A stretch of DNA of 64,000 nt from Pseudomonadota bacterium. GTDB lineage: Bacteria > Pseudomonadota > Gammaproteobacteria > Xanthomonadales > Xanthomonadaceae. The DNA lies in assembly GCA_018241125.1 (NCBI GenBank), contig JAFEEL010000007.1, positions 166,203 to 230,202 on the forward strand. The letters are read 5' to 3'. The notes under the pieces were generated by a model. It worked only from the letters and a program-made list of their open reading frames with translations, was not told the origin of the DNA and ran no database searches. Both the position numbers and the translations under genes were made by a program. This document shows positions 51,345 to 59,864 of this stretch, one piece after another (within the stretch, counting starts at the first letter, position 1; every line of letters begins with the position of its first letter).

Positions 51345-52094
51345 GTGAGCGGCCTGATCCAGTTCCCGGTGCCGCTGCCGATCGCCGACGACGGCGACGA
51401 GCTGACGTTCTGCAGCACCTGCGCGTTCTCCGCATCCTGCCTCGCGCATGGCTACGACAAGTCGGTGCTGGCCGATCTGCATGTGCTGGTCGAGCACGTA
51501 GGCCCGTATGCGGAGGGCGAATACATTTTCCGCGAGGGCGATCCGTTCACCGCCATCGCCGCGGTACGCGCCGGCACGGTCAAGACGTTCGTGGTCGATC
51601 GCAACGGCCACGAGCAGGTGCGCGGCTTCCACCTGCCCGGCGAGTTGATCGGCTTGAGCGCGATCTCCAACGCGCGCTACCCGTGCAACGCGGTGGCGCT
51701 GGACACGGCGATGCTGTGCCGATTTTCGTTCCCGCAGCTGGCGCTGCTGGCCACGCGCATGCCGGAGTTGCAGCAGACGCTGTTCCGCCTGCTTTCGCAG
51801 GACATCGGCAAGGCCGCCTTGCTGGCCGGCGACTTCAGCGCCGACGAACGCATGGCCGCCTTCCTGATCTCGCTGTCGCGTCGCTACGCCGCGCGTGGGT
51901 TTTCCGCTTCGCGCATCCACCTGACGATGGGCCGCACCGATATCGCCAACTACCTGCGACTGGCGGCCGAGACGGTCAGTCGCGTGCTGCGCCGCTTTCA
52001 GGACGATGGCCTGGTGGTGGTCGAACGGCGCGAGCTGCACATCCTCGATCTGCCGCGCTTGCTGGCGCTGGCGCGCACGGTGTTGCGCGAGTAG
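51345..52094 (+). CDS. fnr: FNR-type oxygen sensor regulator (4Fe-4S)
   Basis: 249 aa. N-terminal cysteines Cys23-x2-Cys26-x5-Cys32 plus Cys125 reproduce the E. coli FNR ligand set, including the 93-residue distance from the third to the fourth Cys. The sensor domain (FREGDPFTAIAAVRAGTVKT, GFHLPGELIGL) and dimer helix lead to the HTH with recognition helix AAETVSRVLRRFQ, matching FNR's E-x-x-S-R contacts with TTGAT sites. It would bind DNA only without oxygen. GTG start 22 bp after hemN; it probably shares the hemN FNR box, i.e. autoregulation. Confidence 0.93.
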   Translation: MSGLIQFPVPLPIADDGDELTFCSTCAFSASCLAHGYDKSVLADLHVLVEHVGPYAEGEYIFREGDPFTAIAAVRAGTVKTFVVDRNGHEQVRGFHLPGELIGLSAISNARYPCNAVALDTAMLCRFSFPQLALLATRMPELQQTLFRLLSQDIGKAALLAGDFSADERMAAFLISLSRRYAARGFSASRIHLTMGRTDIANYLRLAAETVSRVLRRFQDDGLVVVERRELHILDLPRLLALARTVLRE

Positions 52095-52114
52095 GGCAGG
52101 GCGGACCGCTGAAC

Positions 52115-52128
52115 CTGACCTGCATCAA
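52115..52128 (+). promoter_or_regulatory. FNR/DNR-type box upstream of nnrS
   Basis: CTGAC-CTGC-ATCAA, one half-site imperfect. The centre is exactly 41.5 bp before the nnrS ATG. GACAAT at 52152-52157 fits a -10. Confidence 0.6.
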
Positions 52129-52162
52129 GGAGCGCTCGGCTCCGGAAATCGGACAATGACGC

Positions 52163-53389
52163 ATGGACGCAAAAGCACTTTCCGCATCGCCGCCGCTGTT
52201 CGCGCAACTCACCGCCGCGCCGCACCGGCTGATGTTCTGCATCGGCGCGCTCAACGTGCTGCTGGCGATGGGCTGGTGGACGGCATGGCTGGCGGCCACC
52301 CGCTTCGGGTGGTGGACGATGCCCCAGCCGGTGGAGCCGGCCGGCTGGATGCACGCGATCATCATGCAGTACCAGGTGCTGCCGTCCTTCGTGTTCGGTT
52401 TCCTGCTCACCACCTTCCCGCGCTGGATGAACCAGCGCCCGTTCCAGCGCCAGCATTACATTCCGGTCGGCGTCGGCATGTTCGGTGGGCAGGCGCTGAC
52501 CCTGATCGGCCTGCTCGGCCTGCCCAAGCTGGTGCACGCCGGCATCGTGCTGACCATCCTGGGTTGGGCGTTCGGCTTGTCGTTGCTGATCGGCGTGCTC
52601 TGGCGCGATCGCGGCAAGACTTGGCATGCGGTCAGTGCGGCTTGCGCGCTGACGTTCGGCTTGTGCGGGCTGATCGCGTTCGCGGTGTTCTTGCACACCG
52701 CCAACCCTTTGCTGTTGTATGCGGCGATCAAGATCGGTGGCTTCGGCCTGCTGTTGCCGCTGTTCTTCACCGTCTGCCACCGCATGATTCCCTTCTTCGC
52801 CTCGGTGGCGATCCCCGGCTACAAGGCGTGGCGGCCGATGCCGCTGCTGGCCGCGTTCTGGGCGATGACGCTGGCCCACCTGACGCTGGAAATCACGCAT
52901 GCTTACGCGTGGCTGTGGCTCGCCGACCTGCCGTTGGCGGCGATGAGTGCGTACATGCTCTGGCGCTGGGCCGACCGCCGCGGGCCGTGGCTGCTGACGG
53001 TGTTGTTCATCGGCTTCACGTGGCTGCCGCTGGCGATGGGGCTGTATAGCGTGCAGAGCCTGTGGTACCTGCTCGGTGGCGATTACCACCTCGGCCGCGG
53101 GCCGGCGCATGCGCTGTTCATCGGCTACTTCGGCAGCCTGCTGGTGGCGATGGTGACGCGGGTCACCATGGGCCATTCCGGGCGGCCGCTGCAACTGGGC
53201 AAGCTGGCGGCGTTCGCGTTCGTCGTGTTGCAAGCGGTCGCGTTGGTGCGCATCGTCTCGGACGACGTGGCCGATGCGATGGCCTGGCAGGTGGTGGCCG
53301 GGGCTGGGTGGTTGCTGGCCTTCCTGCCGTGGGTGGTGCACTTCACGCGGGTGTATTTCAGCCCGCGCGCCGACGGCAAGCCGGGCTGA
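52163..53389 (+). CDS. nnrS: NnrS-family heme/copper membrane protein
   Basis: 408 aa, about 12 predicted membrane helices. NnrS proteins occur with denitrification genes and protect against nitrosative stress, apparently by limiting NO-iron complexes. Signatures are WWTMPQPVEPAGWMHAIIMQ with His, GFLLTTFPRW, CHRMIPFF, HALFIGYFGSL and MVTRVTMGHSGRPL. Length is normal. No Shine-Dalgarno is visible before the ATG. The SirB-like gene starts 3 bp downstream, so the pair is an operon under the FNR-type box. Confidence 0.9.
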   Translation: MDAKALSASPPLFAQLTAAPHRLMFCIGALNVLLAMGWWTAWLAATRFGWWTMPQPVEPAGWMHAIIMQYQVLPSFVFGFLLTTFPRWMNQRPFQRQHYIPVGVGMFGGQALTLIGLLGLPKLVHAGIVLTILGWAFGLSLLIGVLWRDRGKTWHAVSAACALTFGLCGLIAFAVFLHTANPLLLYAAIKIGGFGLLLPLFFTVCHRMIPFFASVAIPGYKAWRPMPLLAAFWAMTLAHLTLEITHAYAWLWLADLPLAAMSAYMLWRWADRRGPWLLTVLFIGFTWLPLAMGLYSVQSLWYLLGGDYHLGRGPAHALFIGYFGSLLVAMVTRVTMGHSGRPLQLGKLAAFAFVVLQAVALVRIVSDDVADAMAWQVVAGAGWLLAFLPWVVHFTRVYFSPRADGKPG

Positions 53390-53392
53390 TCC

Positions 53393-53806
53393 GTGCTCGA
53401 AGCGTTGGCTGCGTACTATCCACAGATCAAGGACGTGCACGTCGGCGCGGTCACCGCCAGCGGCGTGTTGTTTCTCGCCCGCGGCATCGGTGTGCAGGCC
53501 GGTGCGCGCTGGGCGATGCTCAAGCCGGTACGCATCACCAGTTACGTCATCGACACGATCTTGTTGATCGCCGCCGGATTGCTGACGGCGATCTTGCAGC
53601 AGTATCCGTTCGTTGATGGCTGGCTGACCGCCAAGGTGCTGTGGCTGCTGGTCTACATCGGCCTGGGCACGTTCGCGCTCAAGCGTGGGCGCACCCCGCG
53701 CACGCGGCGAACGTGTTTCGTCGCGGCGCTGGCGGTGTACGCATTCATCGTCAGCATTGCCATCGCCCACGATCCGCGTGGCGTGCTGTCGTGGTGGGGC
53801 GCATGA
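53393..53806 (+). CDS. SirB2-family membrane protein
   Basis: 137 aa with four membrane helices (around 17-35, 45-68, 75-95 and 108-125). It matches the SirB pattern: YYPQIKDVHVGAVTASGVLF near the start, RITSYVIDTILLIAAGLLT, and KVLWLLVYIGLGTFALKRG. The function of this family is unknown. GTG start 3 bp after nnrS, so it is co-expressed; the Cds1-like PLP gene follows by 28 bp. Confidence 0.82.
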   Translation: MLEALAAYYPQIKDVHVGAVTASGVLFLARGIGVQAGARWAMLKPVRITSYVIDTILLIAAGLLTAILQQYPFVDGWLTAKVLWLLVYIGLGTFALKRGRTPRTRRTCFVAALAVYAFIVSIAIAHDPRGVLSWWGA

Positions 53807-53834
53807 TGTGGCGGTCGGCTACCGGACACGGATC

Positions 53835-54929
53835 ATGAACACCACCTCGAGCGCCGCGCGCGCCGATCGCGTCTGGTCGCGGCAGGCGCTGCTCGTACTC
53901 GAACGCGAAGCGTTGCGCTCGGCCGATACCCACTTGCTGCGGCTGGATTTCCCGGGCTTCCCCGATGTCGCGTTCTACTTCAAGGACGAGGCGGCCCATC
54001 CATCGGGCAGCCTCAAGCACCGGCTGGCGCGCTCGTTGTACTTGTACGCGCTGTGCAATGGCCGCCTGCACGAAGGTCAGGAGGTGGTGGATGCATCCTC
54101 GGGCAGCACCGCGATTTCCGAGGCGTGGTTCGCGCGTCTGCTCGGCTTGCACTTCACCGCGGTGATGCCGGCATCGACCGCGCCGGGCAAGATCCGCGAG
54201 CTGCGCGCGCTGGGCGCGCATTGCGATCTGGTCGAGGATGCATCACGCACGCGCGAGCGCGTGGCCGAACACGTCGCCCGCGGAGCCTGCGGGCTGGATC
54301 AGTTCGGGTTGGCCGAACGCGCCACCGACTGGCGCGGCAACAACAACATCGCCGAATCCATCCATCGCCAGCTATCGCGCGAAACGCACTCCGAGCCGGC
54401 GTGGATCGTCTGCGGTGCCGGCACCGGCGGCACCTCGGCCACCATCGGTCGTTACCTGCGTTATCGACGTCTTGAAACCGGGCTGTGCGTGGCCGAGCCG
54501 ACCGGCGGGGCATTCGCCACCGGCTGGCACCGGCGCGATCGGCAGGCGTGCGCCTCGCAACCCACGTTGGTGGAAGGCATCGGGCGCGCGCGGGTGGAGC
54601 CGTGCTTCCTGTTCGACGTGGTCGATGCGGTGGAAGAAGTGGACGATGCCGCCTCGTTCGCCGGCGCGTGGCTGCTGCGCGAGATCACCGGCTACCGCTA
54701 CGGCGGTTCTTCGGGCACCAATCTGGTGGCCTGCCTGCGGCTGGCGGCGGCGATGCGCGAGGTCGGGCAGGGCGGGGCGATCGTGAGCTTGCTGTGCGAT
54801 CGCGGCGAACGCTACGACGACACCCTGTTCGCGCCCGCGTGGCTTGCCGCCCACGGCATCGACCTGGCGCCGTGGTGCGCCAGCCTGCGCGCGTGCATCG
54901 ACGGCCACGCGCCGCATCCGGATCCGTAG
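53835..54929 (+). CDS. PLP-dependent cysteine synthase-like enzyme (Cds1-like)
   Basis: 364-aa fold-type II PLP enzyme. The Schiff-base lysine is in HPSGSLKHRLA, the asparagine-loop equivalent in DASSGSTAISEAWFA, and the phosphate-binding loop is CGAGTGGTSATIGRYL. It differs from CysK/CysM (no SVKDR, TSGNTG) and resembles the Cds1 group, whose Mycobacterium member releases sulfide from cysteine. Substrate is therefore uncertain: cysteine desulfhydration or synthesis. It closes the nnrS-sirB run, 28 bp after sirB, which suggests a nitrosative-stress context. Confidence 0.83.
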   Translation: MNTTSSAARADRVWSRQALLVLEREALRSADTHLLRLDFPGFPDVAFYFKDEAAHPSGSLKHRLARSLYLYALCNGRLHEGQEVVDASSGSTAISEAWFARLLGLHFTAVMPASTAPGKIRELRALGAHCDLVEDASRTRERVAEHVARGACGLDQFGLAERATDWRGNNNIAESIHRQLSRETHSEPAWIVCGAGTGGTSATIGRYLRYRRLETGLCVAEPTGGAFATGWHRRDRQACASQPTLVEGIGRARVEPCFLFDVVDAVEEVDDAASFAGAWLLREITGYRYGGSSGTNLVACLRLAAAMREVGQGGAIVSLLCDRGERYDDTLFAPAWLAAHGIDLAPWCASLRACIDGHAPHPDP

Positions 54930-55011
54930 TCGCAGTGCGCCAAACTGGCCGATGAGACCCTTGAACCGGCCGCCCGCCGCCCGCATCGTCACTGGCGCAA
55001 GGAGAACATCC

Positions 55012-55248
55012 ATGGAATACCACGTCCGCTACAACCACCCACTCGCCGCGCCAACCGCGATCGAGGACGAGATTCTGAAGATCGACCCGGCCGCGATCGT
55101 GCACATCGACGCCGCCGAAGGGTTCGTGCGCATCTCCAGCTGGTTCGAGTTGATCGATCTGGTGAACATGCTCGCGGCCAGCGGCAATCCGATCGACCCG
55201 TTGCAGATCGTGCAGTTGCCATCGACCTGCTGCGGCGGCTGCACGTAA
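55012..55248 (+). CDS. Small protein with C-terminal CCGGC motif
   Basis: 78 aa, not recognised. It starts [20 protein letters not shown] after a clear AAGGAG ribosome-binding site. The chain is acidic and probably alpha/beta, without signal peptide or membrane helix. It ends in STCCGGCT, a cysteine cluster able to bind a metal ion or persulfide. It lies between the Cds1-like gene (82 bp) and nirK. A metal-handling or sulfur-carrier role is speculation. Confidence 0.72.
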   Translation: MEYHVRYNHPLAAPTAIEDEILKIDPAAIVHIDAAEGFVRISSWFELIDLVNMLAASGNPIDPLQIVQLPSTCCGGCT

Positions 55249-55373
55249 GGCCCTGCGGCTCGCCGGGCGGCCCCGGCCAGGGGCGGCGTGCACGCGGTTG
55301 CACCGCAGTCCCGGCGGCGCACTGGCCGCGGCTGGCAGCGGTCGGGCTGGGCAGCGTTCGCACCGGCGTCTGG

Positions 55374-55387
55374 TTGATGCACGTCAA
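55374..55387 (+). promoter_or_regulatory. FNR/DNR-type box upstream of nirK
   Basis: TTGAT-GCAC-GTCAA, close to the Dnr/FNR consensus. The centre is 67.5 bp before the nirK ATG, implying a short leader of about 26 nt if the box is at -41.5. Confidence 0.78.
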
Positions 55388-55447
55388 ATCGCCGCGCGAG
55401 GTGGCGGCGGAGACTTTCGCGCATCCACCACGCCAAGGGGAATGGCC

Positions 55448-56902
55448 ATGCTGCTTCGTCCGCTGTCGTTGGCGCTTGCCGCCGCGTTGCTGACCGTGCC
55501 TGCCGTCGCAGCGGCGAAGGCGCCGGCCGATCCGGGTCCGCCAATCGAGGCCATCCTCACCAGTCCGCCGAACGTGCCGCCGGCCACCAACCGGCACAAG
55601 CCGGCCAAGGTGGTGGTGCACCTGCAGGTGATCGAGAAGGAGATGCAGATCGCTGACGGCACCACCTACACGTTCTGGACCTTCGGCGGCACCGTGCCGG
55701 GCAGTTTCATCCGGGTGCGTCAGGGCGACACCGTCGAGTTCCACCTGATGAACGACCCGACCAGCAAGATGCCGCACAACATCGACCTGCATGGCGTCAC
55801 CGGCCCCGGTGGCGGTGCGGCATCGAGTTTCACCGCGCCCGGGCACCAGTCGCAGTTCACCTTCAAGGCGCTCAACCAGGGCATCTACGTCTACCACTGC
55901 GCGACCGCGCCGGTGGGCATGCACGTGGCCAACGGCATGTACGGGCTGATCCTGGTCGAGCCGCCGGAGGGCTTGAAGCCGGTCGACCACGAGTACTACG
56001 TCATGCAGGGCGACTTCTATACCGTCGGCAAGTACCGCGAGAAGGGCCATCAGGACTTCGACATGCAGCGCGCCATCGACGAGAAGCCGACCTACGTGCT
56101 GTTCAATGGCCGCGAGGGCGCGCTGACCGGCGACAAGGCGCTGGCCGCGCTCACCAATCAGAGCGTGCGCTTGTTCGTGGGCAATGGCGGCCCGAACCTG
56201 GTGTCGAGCTTCCACGTCATCGGCGAGATCTTCGACACCGTGCGCCCGGAAGGCGGCACCGTCGAGCAGCACAACGTGCAGACCACGCTGATCCCGGCCG
56301 GTGGCGCGGCGATGGTGGAGTTCCACACCGAGGTCCCCGGCAGCTACATCCTCGTGGATCACTCCATCTTCCGCGCCTTCAACAAAGGTGCGCTGGCGAT
56401 GCTCAAGGTGGACGGGCCGGAGGACAAGACCGTGTATTCGGGCAAGGAAGTGGACTCGACTTATCTGGGCGACATGGCCGGGCCGAACCTGCATCCGGTC
56501 GACGTGGCCGCCAAGGCCGCCGCCGCCGGAACGCTCACCGTGCAAGACCAGATCGCCGCTGGCAAGGCGTTGTTCGCCGGTACCTGCTCGGCCTGTCACC
56601 AGGCCAACGGTGAAGGGCTCGCCAGCGTGTTTCCGCCACTGGCCAAGTCGGATTTTCTGGCTGCGCTCTCGCCGGACGACCTGGTCGCCATCCCGCTCAA
56701 CGGGCATACCGGCAAGATCACGGTCAACGGCAAGGAATACGACTCGGTGATGCCGCCGATGAGCCAGATGACCGACGACGAGATCGCCAACATCCTCACC
56801 TACGTGCTCAACTCGTGGGGCAACCCGGGTGGCCACATCGCCAAGGATCTCGTCGCCAAGGTGCGCGCCAGCACACCGCGGCCGGCCGGGGCGGCGCACT
56901 GA
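55448..56902 (+). CDS. nirK: Copper nitrite reductase fused to cytochrome c
   Basis: 484-aa periplasmic enzyme reducing nitrite to NO. A signal peptide (about 1-23) is followed by two cupredoxin domains: type 2 copper histidines in HNIDLHG and FHVIGE, and the type 1 site around His150-Cys151 with the downstream His and Met in [15 protein letters not shown]. From about residue 365 there is a class I cytochrome c domain with heme motif CSACH (Cys380-Cys383-His384) and distal Met candidates in VMPPMSQM. Built-in heme should pass electrons to copper. Start chosen at the second ATG, 7 nt after AGGGG. It heads nirK-nirV-sco. Confidence 0.94.
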   Translation: MLLRPLSLALAAALLTVPAVAAAKAPADPGPPIEAILTSPPNVPPATNRHKPAKVVVHLQVIEKEMQIADGTTYTFWTFGGTVPGSFIRVRQGDTVEFHLMNDPTSKMPHNIDLHGVTGPGGGAASSFTAPGHQSQFTFKALNQGIYVYHCATAPVGMHVANGMYGLILVEPPEGLKPVDHEYYVMQGDFYTVGKYREKGHQDFDMQRAIDEKPTYVLFNGREGALTGDKALAALTNQSVRLFVGNGGPNLVSSFHVIGEIFDTVRPEGGTVEQHNVQTTLIPAGGAAMVEFHTEVPGSYILVDHSIFRAFNKGALAMLKVDGPEDKTVYSGKEVDSTYLGDMAGPNLHPVDVAAKAAAAGTLTVQDQIAAGKALFAGTCSACHQANGEGLASVFPPLAKSDFLAALSPDDLVAIPLNGHTGKITVNGKEYDSVMPPMSQMTDDEIANILTYVLNSWGNPGGHIAKDLVAKVRASTPRPAGAAH

Positions 56903-56913
56903 GGGCCACGGCG

Positions 56914-57714
56914 ATGCGCGGCGGGCTGCTGGCGGCATCGATGGCGCTGGTGCTGCTGCCGGTGCAAGCGAACGCCGGCGAGGTGTGGGCGCGCATCCCG
57001 GCCGGAGCCTTCACCTCGGCGCTGCGCTACGCCGATGTGCCCGGACAGACGCAGATGGAGGCGTTCGAGTTGATGCGCACGCCGGTGACCAACGCGCAAT
57101 TCAAGGCATTCATCGATCAGCATCCGGAATGGCGAGCCGACCGCGTGCCGCGCGCGTACGCCGAAAGCCCGCGCTATCTGGCGCAGTTCGCGCCCGGTGC
57201 GGCGCCCGAGCACCAGCGCCCGCAACAGCCGGTCACCGGGGTGAGCTGGTTTGCGGCGCAAGCGTATTGTCAGGCGCACGGTGCGCGCCTGCCGACCTGG
57301 AACGAATGGGAATACGTCGCCGCGGCCGATGCCACTCGCCGCGACGCCCGCACCGACCCCGCTTGGCGCGAGCGCATCCTCGGCTGGTACGGCAAACCCT
57401 CGACGCAGCCGCTGGCGGAAGTCGGGCGCGATCCGCCCAACGCCTACGGCGTGCAAGACCTGCACGGGCTGGTGTGGGAGTGGGTGGAAGACATCGCCGC
57501 GTTGCTGGTGGTCGCCGACAAGCGCGACCCGGGATCGGGCAACGAGTTGAAGTTCTGCGGCGGCGGCGCGCTCAACCTGCGCGACCCCACCAACTACGTG
57601 GTGTCGATGCGGCTGGCACTGCTGTCTTCGCTGCAACCGGCCGACGCCACCGCCAACCTCGGCTTTCGCTGCGCGCGCAGCATCCCATCGGATGCACCGG
57701 AGAAACCGCCATGA
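56914..57714 (+). CDS. nirV: NirV-like formylglycine-generating-enzyme-fold protein
   Basis: 266 aa with a signal peptide (MRGGLLAASMALVLLPVQANA). The rest is an FGE/SUMF1 fold: FELMRTPVTNAQFKAFIDQ, QPVTGVSWFAAQAYCQAHGARLPTW (cofactor-side motif), NEWEYVAAAD, NAYGVQDLHGLVWEWVED, CGGGALNLRD, LGFRCAR. NirV proteins accompany nirK in many denitrifiers; their biochemical role is unproven. It follows nirK by 11 bp and overlaps the SCO gene (ATGA), so the three are co-transcribed. Confidence 0.88.
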   Translation: MRGGLLAASMALVLLPVQANAGEVWARIPAGAFTSALRYADVPGQTQMEAFELMRTPVTNAQFKAFIDQHPEWRADRVPRAYAESPRYLAQFAPGAAPEHQRPQQPVTGVSWFAAQAYCQAHGARLPTWNEWEYVAAADATRRDARTDPAWRERILGWYGKPSTQPLAEVGRDPPNAYGVQDLHGLVWEWVEDIAALLVVADKRDPGSGNELKFCGGGALNLRDPTNYVVSMRLALLSSLQPADATANLGFRCARSIPSDAPEKPP

Positions 57715-58295
57715 TCGCCCGCTGGCTCGCGTTTGCCCTGTCCGCTCTGCTAGGCGCCGCGCCAGCGGCCACGCCGCTGCCGGGCGACTCCGTGCTGCAA
57801 CCCACGCAGGTCTTCACCGACCAGTCCGGCCACGATTTCCATCTGGCCGATCGGGCCGGGCAGGTGCAGATGGTGAGCATGTTCTACGCCTCGTGCACCT
57901 ACACCTGTCCGCTGACCATCGACGCCGGCCGCGGCATCGATCAGGCGCTGACGCCGGCCGAACGGACCCGCCTGCGTGTGCTGATGGTCAGCTTCGACGT
58001 GCGCCGCGACACTCCGGCCGCGCTGGCCGCGCTGGCCGGCAAGCGCAAACTCGACCCCTCGCGCTGGACGCTGGCGCGCGGCAGCGACGATGGCGTGCGC
58101 ACCTTCGCCGCCCTGCTTGGCATCCGTTACCGGCGCCTGGCCAACGGCGATTTCGACCATTCCAGCCAGTGGATCCTGCTCGATGCGCAAGGGCGAATCC
58201 TGGCGCGCAGCGAGGTCGAGGGGGCCAAGCGCGATCGGCAGTTCCTCGCGGCCGTGCGCAAGGCGCTGGCCACGCCGGCCGCGGCGACGCACTGA
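57711..58295 (+). CDS. SCO1/SenC-family copper chaperone
   Basis: 194 aa with a signal peptide or membrane anchor (MIARWLAFALSALLGAAPA). The thioredoxin-like domain has the copper-binding CTYTC motif in MFYASCTYTCPLT and the conserved distal His in DFDHSSQWILLD, plus SFDVRRDTP. SCO proteins insert or reduce copper sites, classically CuA of oxidases. Placed in the nirK operon, it probably matures NirK or another cuproprotein here. Start ATG overlaps the nirV stop. Confidence 0.91.
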   Translation: MIARWLAFALSALLGAAPAATPLPGDSVLQPTQVFTDQSGHDFHLADRAGQVQMVSMFYASCTYTCPLTIDAGRGIDQALTPAERTRLRVLMVSFDVRRDTPAALAALAGKRKLDPSRWTLARGSDDGVRTFAALLGIRYRRLANGDFDHSSQWILLDAQGRILARSEVEGAKRDRQFLAAVRKALATPAAATH

Positions 58296-58347
58296 ACAGA
58301 TACCGCCACGCCCGCCAGGTGGGTGAGCGCGTTTTCCTGTGCGCGCC

Positions 58348-58361
58348 CTGACGCACGTCAG
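58348..58361 (+). promoter_or_regulatory. FNR/DNR-type box and promoter of azurin
   Basis: CTGAC-GCAC-GTCAG, a perfect palindrome one base per arm off consensus. TAAAAT at 58384-58389 sits where a -10 is expected for a -41.5 site, giving a start near 58396 and a 40-nt leader. Confidence 0.75.
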
Positions 58362-58435
58362 GAAACCTGAACTTCGATCGGCGTAAAATGGCCGGCTGCA
58401 ACACCCACCAACTAGAAAGCCCAAGGAGAATACCC

Positions 58436-58882
58436 ATGCGCATCCTGCTCGCCAGCGTCCTGTTGCTTGCCGCCTCCGGCGCGGCCCACGCCGCCAATTG
58501 CAGCATCGACCTGAAAGGCGACGACGCAATGAAGTTCGACAAGACCACGGTCACCGTGTCGGCGTCGTGCAAGGCCATCACCATCAACCTCGAACACCCG
58601 GGCAAATTGCCGGCCGCCACGATGGGCCACAACGTGGTCATCGCCCTGTCCAGCGACATGCAGGGCATCGTCAACGACGGCGCCAAGGCTGGCCTGGCCG
58701 CCAACTACGTCAAGGCGGGTGATGCGCGCGTGATCGCCCATACCAGCATCATCGGCGGCGGCGCCAAGACCAGCGCCAGCTTCCCGGGCAGCAAGCTCAA
58801 GGTCGGCGGCGATTACGACTTCTTCTGCTCCGCGCCGGGCCACTGGGCGGTGATGAAGGGCAAGCTCGTGGTGACCAAGTAA
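58436..58882 (+). CDS. azu: Azurin (blue copper electron carrier)
   Basis: 148 aa, with a signal peptide ([19 protein letters not shown]) and a mature chain close to the 128 residues of typical azurins. It begins [15 protein letters not shown] with the disulfide partner Cys in SASCKAI. The type 1 copper ligands are His in TMGHNVVI, then Cys, His and Met in [14 protein letters not shown]. It shuttles electrons in the periplasm, here most likely to the nearby NirK. It has its own FNR-type promoter and ends before a strong hairpin. Confidence 0.94.
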   Translation: MRILLASVLLLAASGAAHAANCSIDLKGDDAMKFDKTTVTVSASCKAITINLEHPGKLPAATMGHNVVIALSSDMQGIVNDGAKAGLAANYVKAGDARVIAHTSIIGGGAKTSASFPGSKLKVGGDYDFFCSAPGHWAVMKGKLVVTK

Positions 58883-58896
58883 GCCATCGACCCAGC

Positions 58897-58925
58897 CCAC
58901 CCCTCTCCTGCCGGGAGAGGGGTGG
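58897..58925. terminator. 12-bp stem hairpin after azurin
   Basis: Arms CCACCCCTCTCC and GGAGAGGGGTGG around a 5-nt loop (TGCCG), located between the convergent azurin and SDR genes. There is no T-tract; it also resembles a dispersed palindromic repeat. Confidence 0.55.
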
Positions 58926-58968
58926 CGGTGAGCGGTGAACTCCGGGTATCGATTGCAGCCCGCGGCGT

Positions 58969-59742
58969 TCAGCGCGCCACGTAGCCGCCATCGATCACCA
59001 GCTCGGTGCCGGTGACGAACTTCGATTCGTCCGACGCCAGATACACCACGCCCCAGGCGATGTCGTCCGGTTCGCCCATGTGCCCGAGCGGGTGCAGTTG
59101 ATCCACGCCTTTGCGCGCCGAATCCATGTCGGTCGCGCCGCTTCCGCGCAGATAGCCTTCGACCATCGGCGTCCAGATGAAACCCGGGTGCACCGAGTTC
59201 ACGCGGATCCGGTCGCCGGCGTAGATCAGCGCGTCGTTCTTGCTCATCAGCCGCACCGCGCCCTTGGACGCGTGGTAGGGCGGTACGTCACCGGCCCCGA
59301 CCAGCCCGTATACCGAAGACAGGTTGACGATGCTGCCGCCGCCGGCACGGCGCAGGTAGGCGATGACGTGCTTGGTGCAGAAGAACACGCCCTTGACGTT
59401 GACCGCCTGCACGCGATCCCATTCGGCCTCGGTGATCTCGTGGGTGGGTTTGTCCACCCCGGCGATGCCGGCATTGTTCACCAGCACGTGGATCGAGCCG
59501 AAGTGCCGGGCCACGTCGTCGATGGCCTGCTGCACCTGCGCCTCGCTGGCGACATCGACATGCCAATAGCGGGCGCGGGCGCCCATCGCGGCCAGCTCCG
59601 CACACAGTTTTTCGCCGGCCTCGTCGAGCACGTCGAACACCGCGATGTGCGCGCCTTCGCCGGCCAGCCGCAAGGCGCAGGCGCGGCCAATGCCCAGCGC
59701 ACCGCCGGTGATGATGCAGGTTTTGCCTTTGACGCGATCCAT
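58969..59742 (-). CDS. Short-chain dehydrogenase/reductase (SDR)
   Basis: 257-aa classical SDR. Cofactor motif is TGGALGIGRA; VNNAGIAG, the active-site Ser in VNLSSVYG and YHASK (catalytic Tyr and Lys) follow, with a C-terminal VTGTELVIDGGYVA. It should oxidise or reduce an alcohol/ketone with NAD(H); an Asp at the end of strand 2 (AVFDVLD) favours NAD. The substrate is unknown. Start is the second ATG with GGGAGA 6 nt upstream. An FNR-type box lies 61 bp upstream, shared with the divergent L,D-transpeptidase gene. Confidence 0.9.
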   Translation of the reverse strand: MDRVKGKTCIITGGALGIGRACALRLAGEGAHIAVFDVLDEAGEKLCAELAAMGARARYWHVDVASEAQVQQAIDDVARHFGSIHVLVNNAGIAGVDKPTHEITEAEWDRVQAVNVKGVFFCTKHVIAYLRRAGGGSIVNLSSVYGLVGAGDVPPYHASKGAVRLMSKNDALIYAGDRIRVNSVHPGFIWTPMVEGYLRGSGATDMDSARKGVDQLHPLGHMGEPDDIAWGVVYLASDESKFVTGTELVIDGGYVAR

Positions 59743-59796
59743 GGGCATTCTCCCGTCGACTACGCACGAGTAGGCGCTCGCCGTTGGCTGCGCGTG

Positions 59797-59810
59797 TTGA
59801 TACAGGTCAA
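59797..59810. promoter_or_regulatory. FNR/DNR-type box between SDR and L,D-transpeptidase genes
   Basis: TTGAT-ACAG-GTCAA. The centre is 61.5 bp from the SDR start on one side and 61.5 bp from the transpeptidase ATG at 59865 on the other, so it is symmetrically placed for both. Confidence 0.72.
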
Positions 59811-59864
59811 GCGGCGCCGGCGCCGGTCTTGCGGGCGATGCGCCATTGCGGGCAGGCTGCGCGC

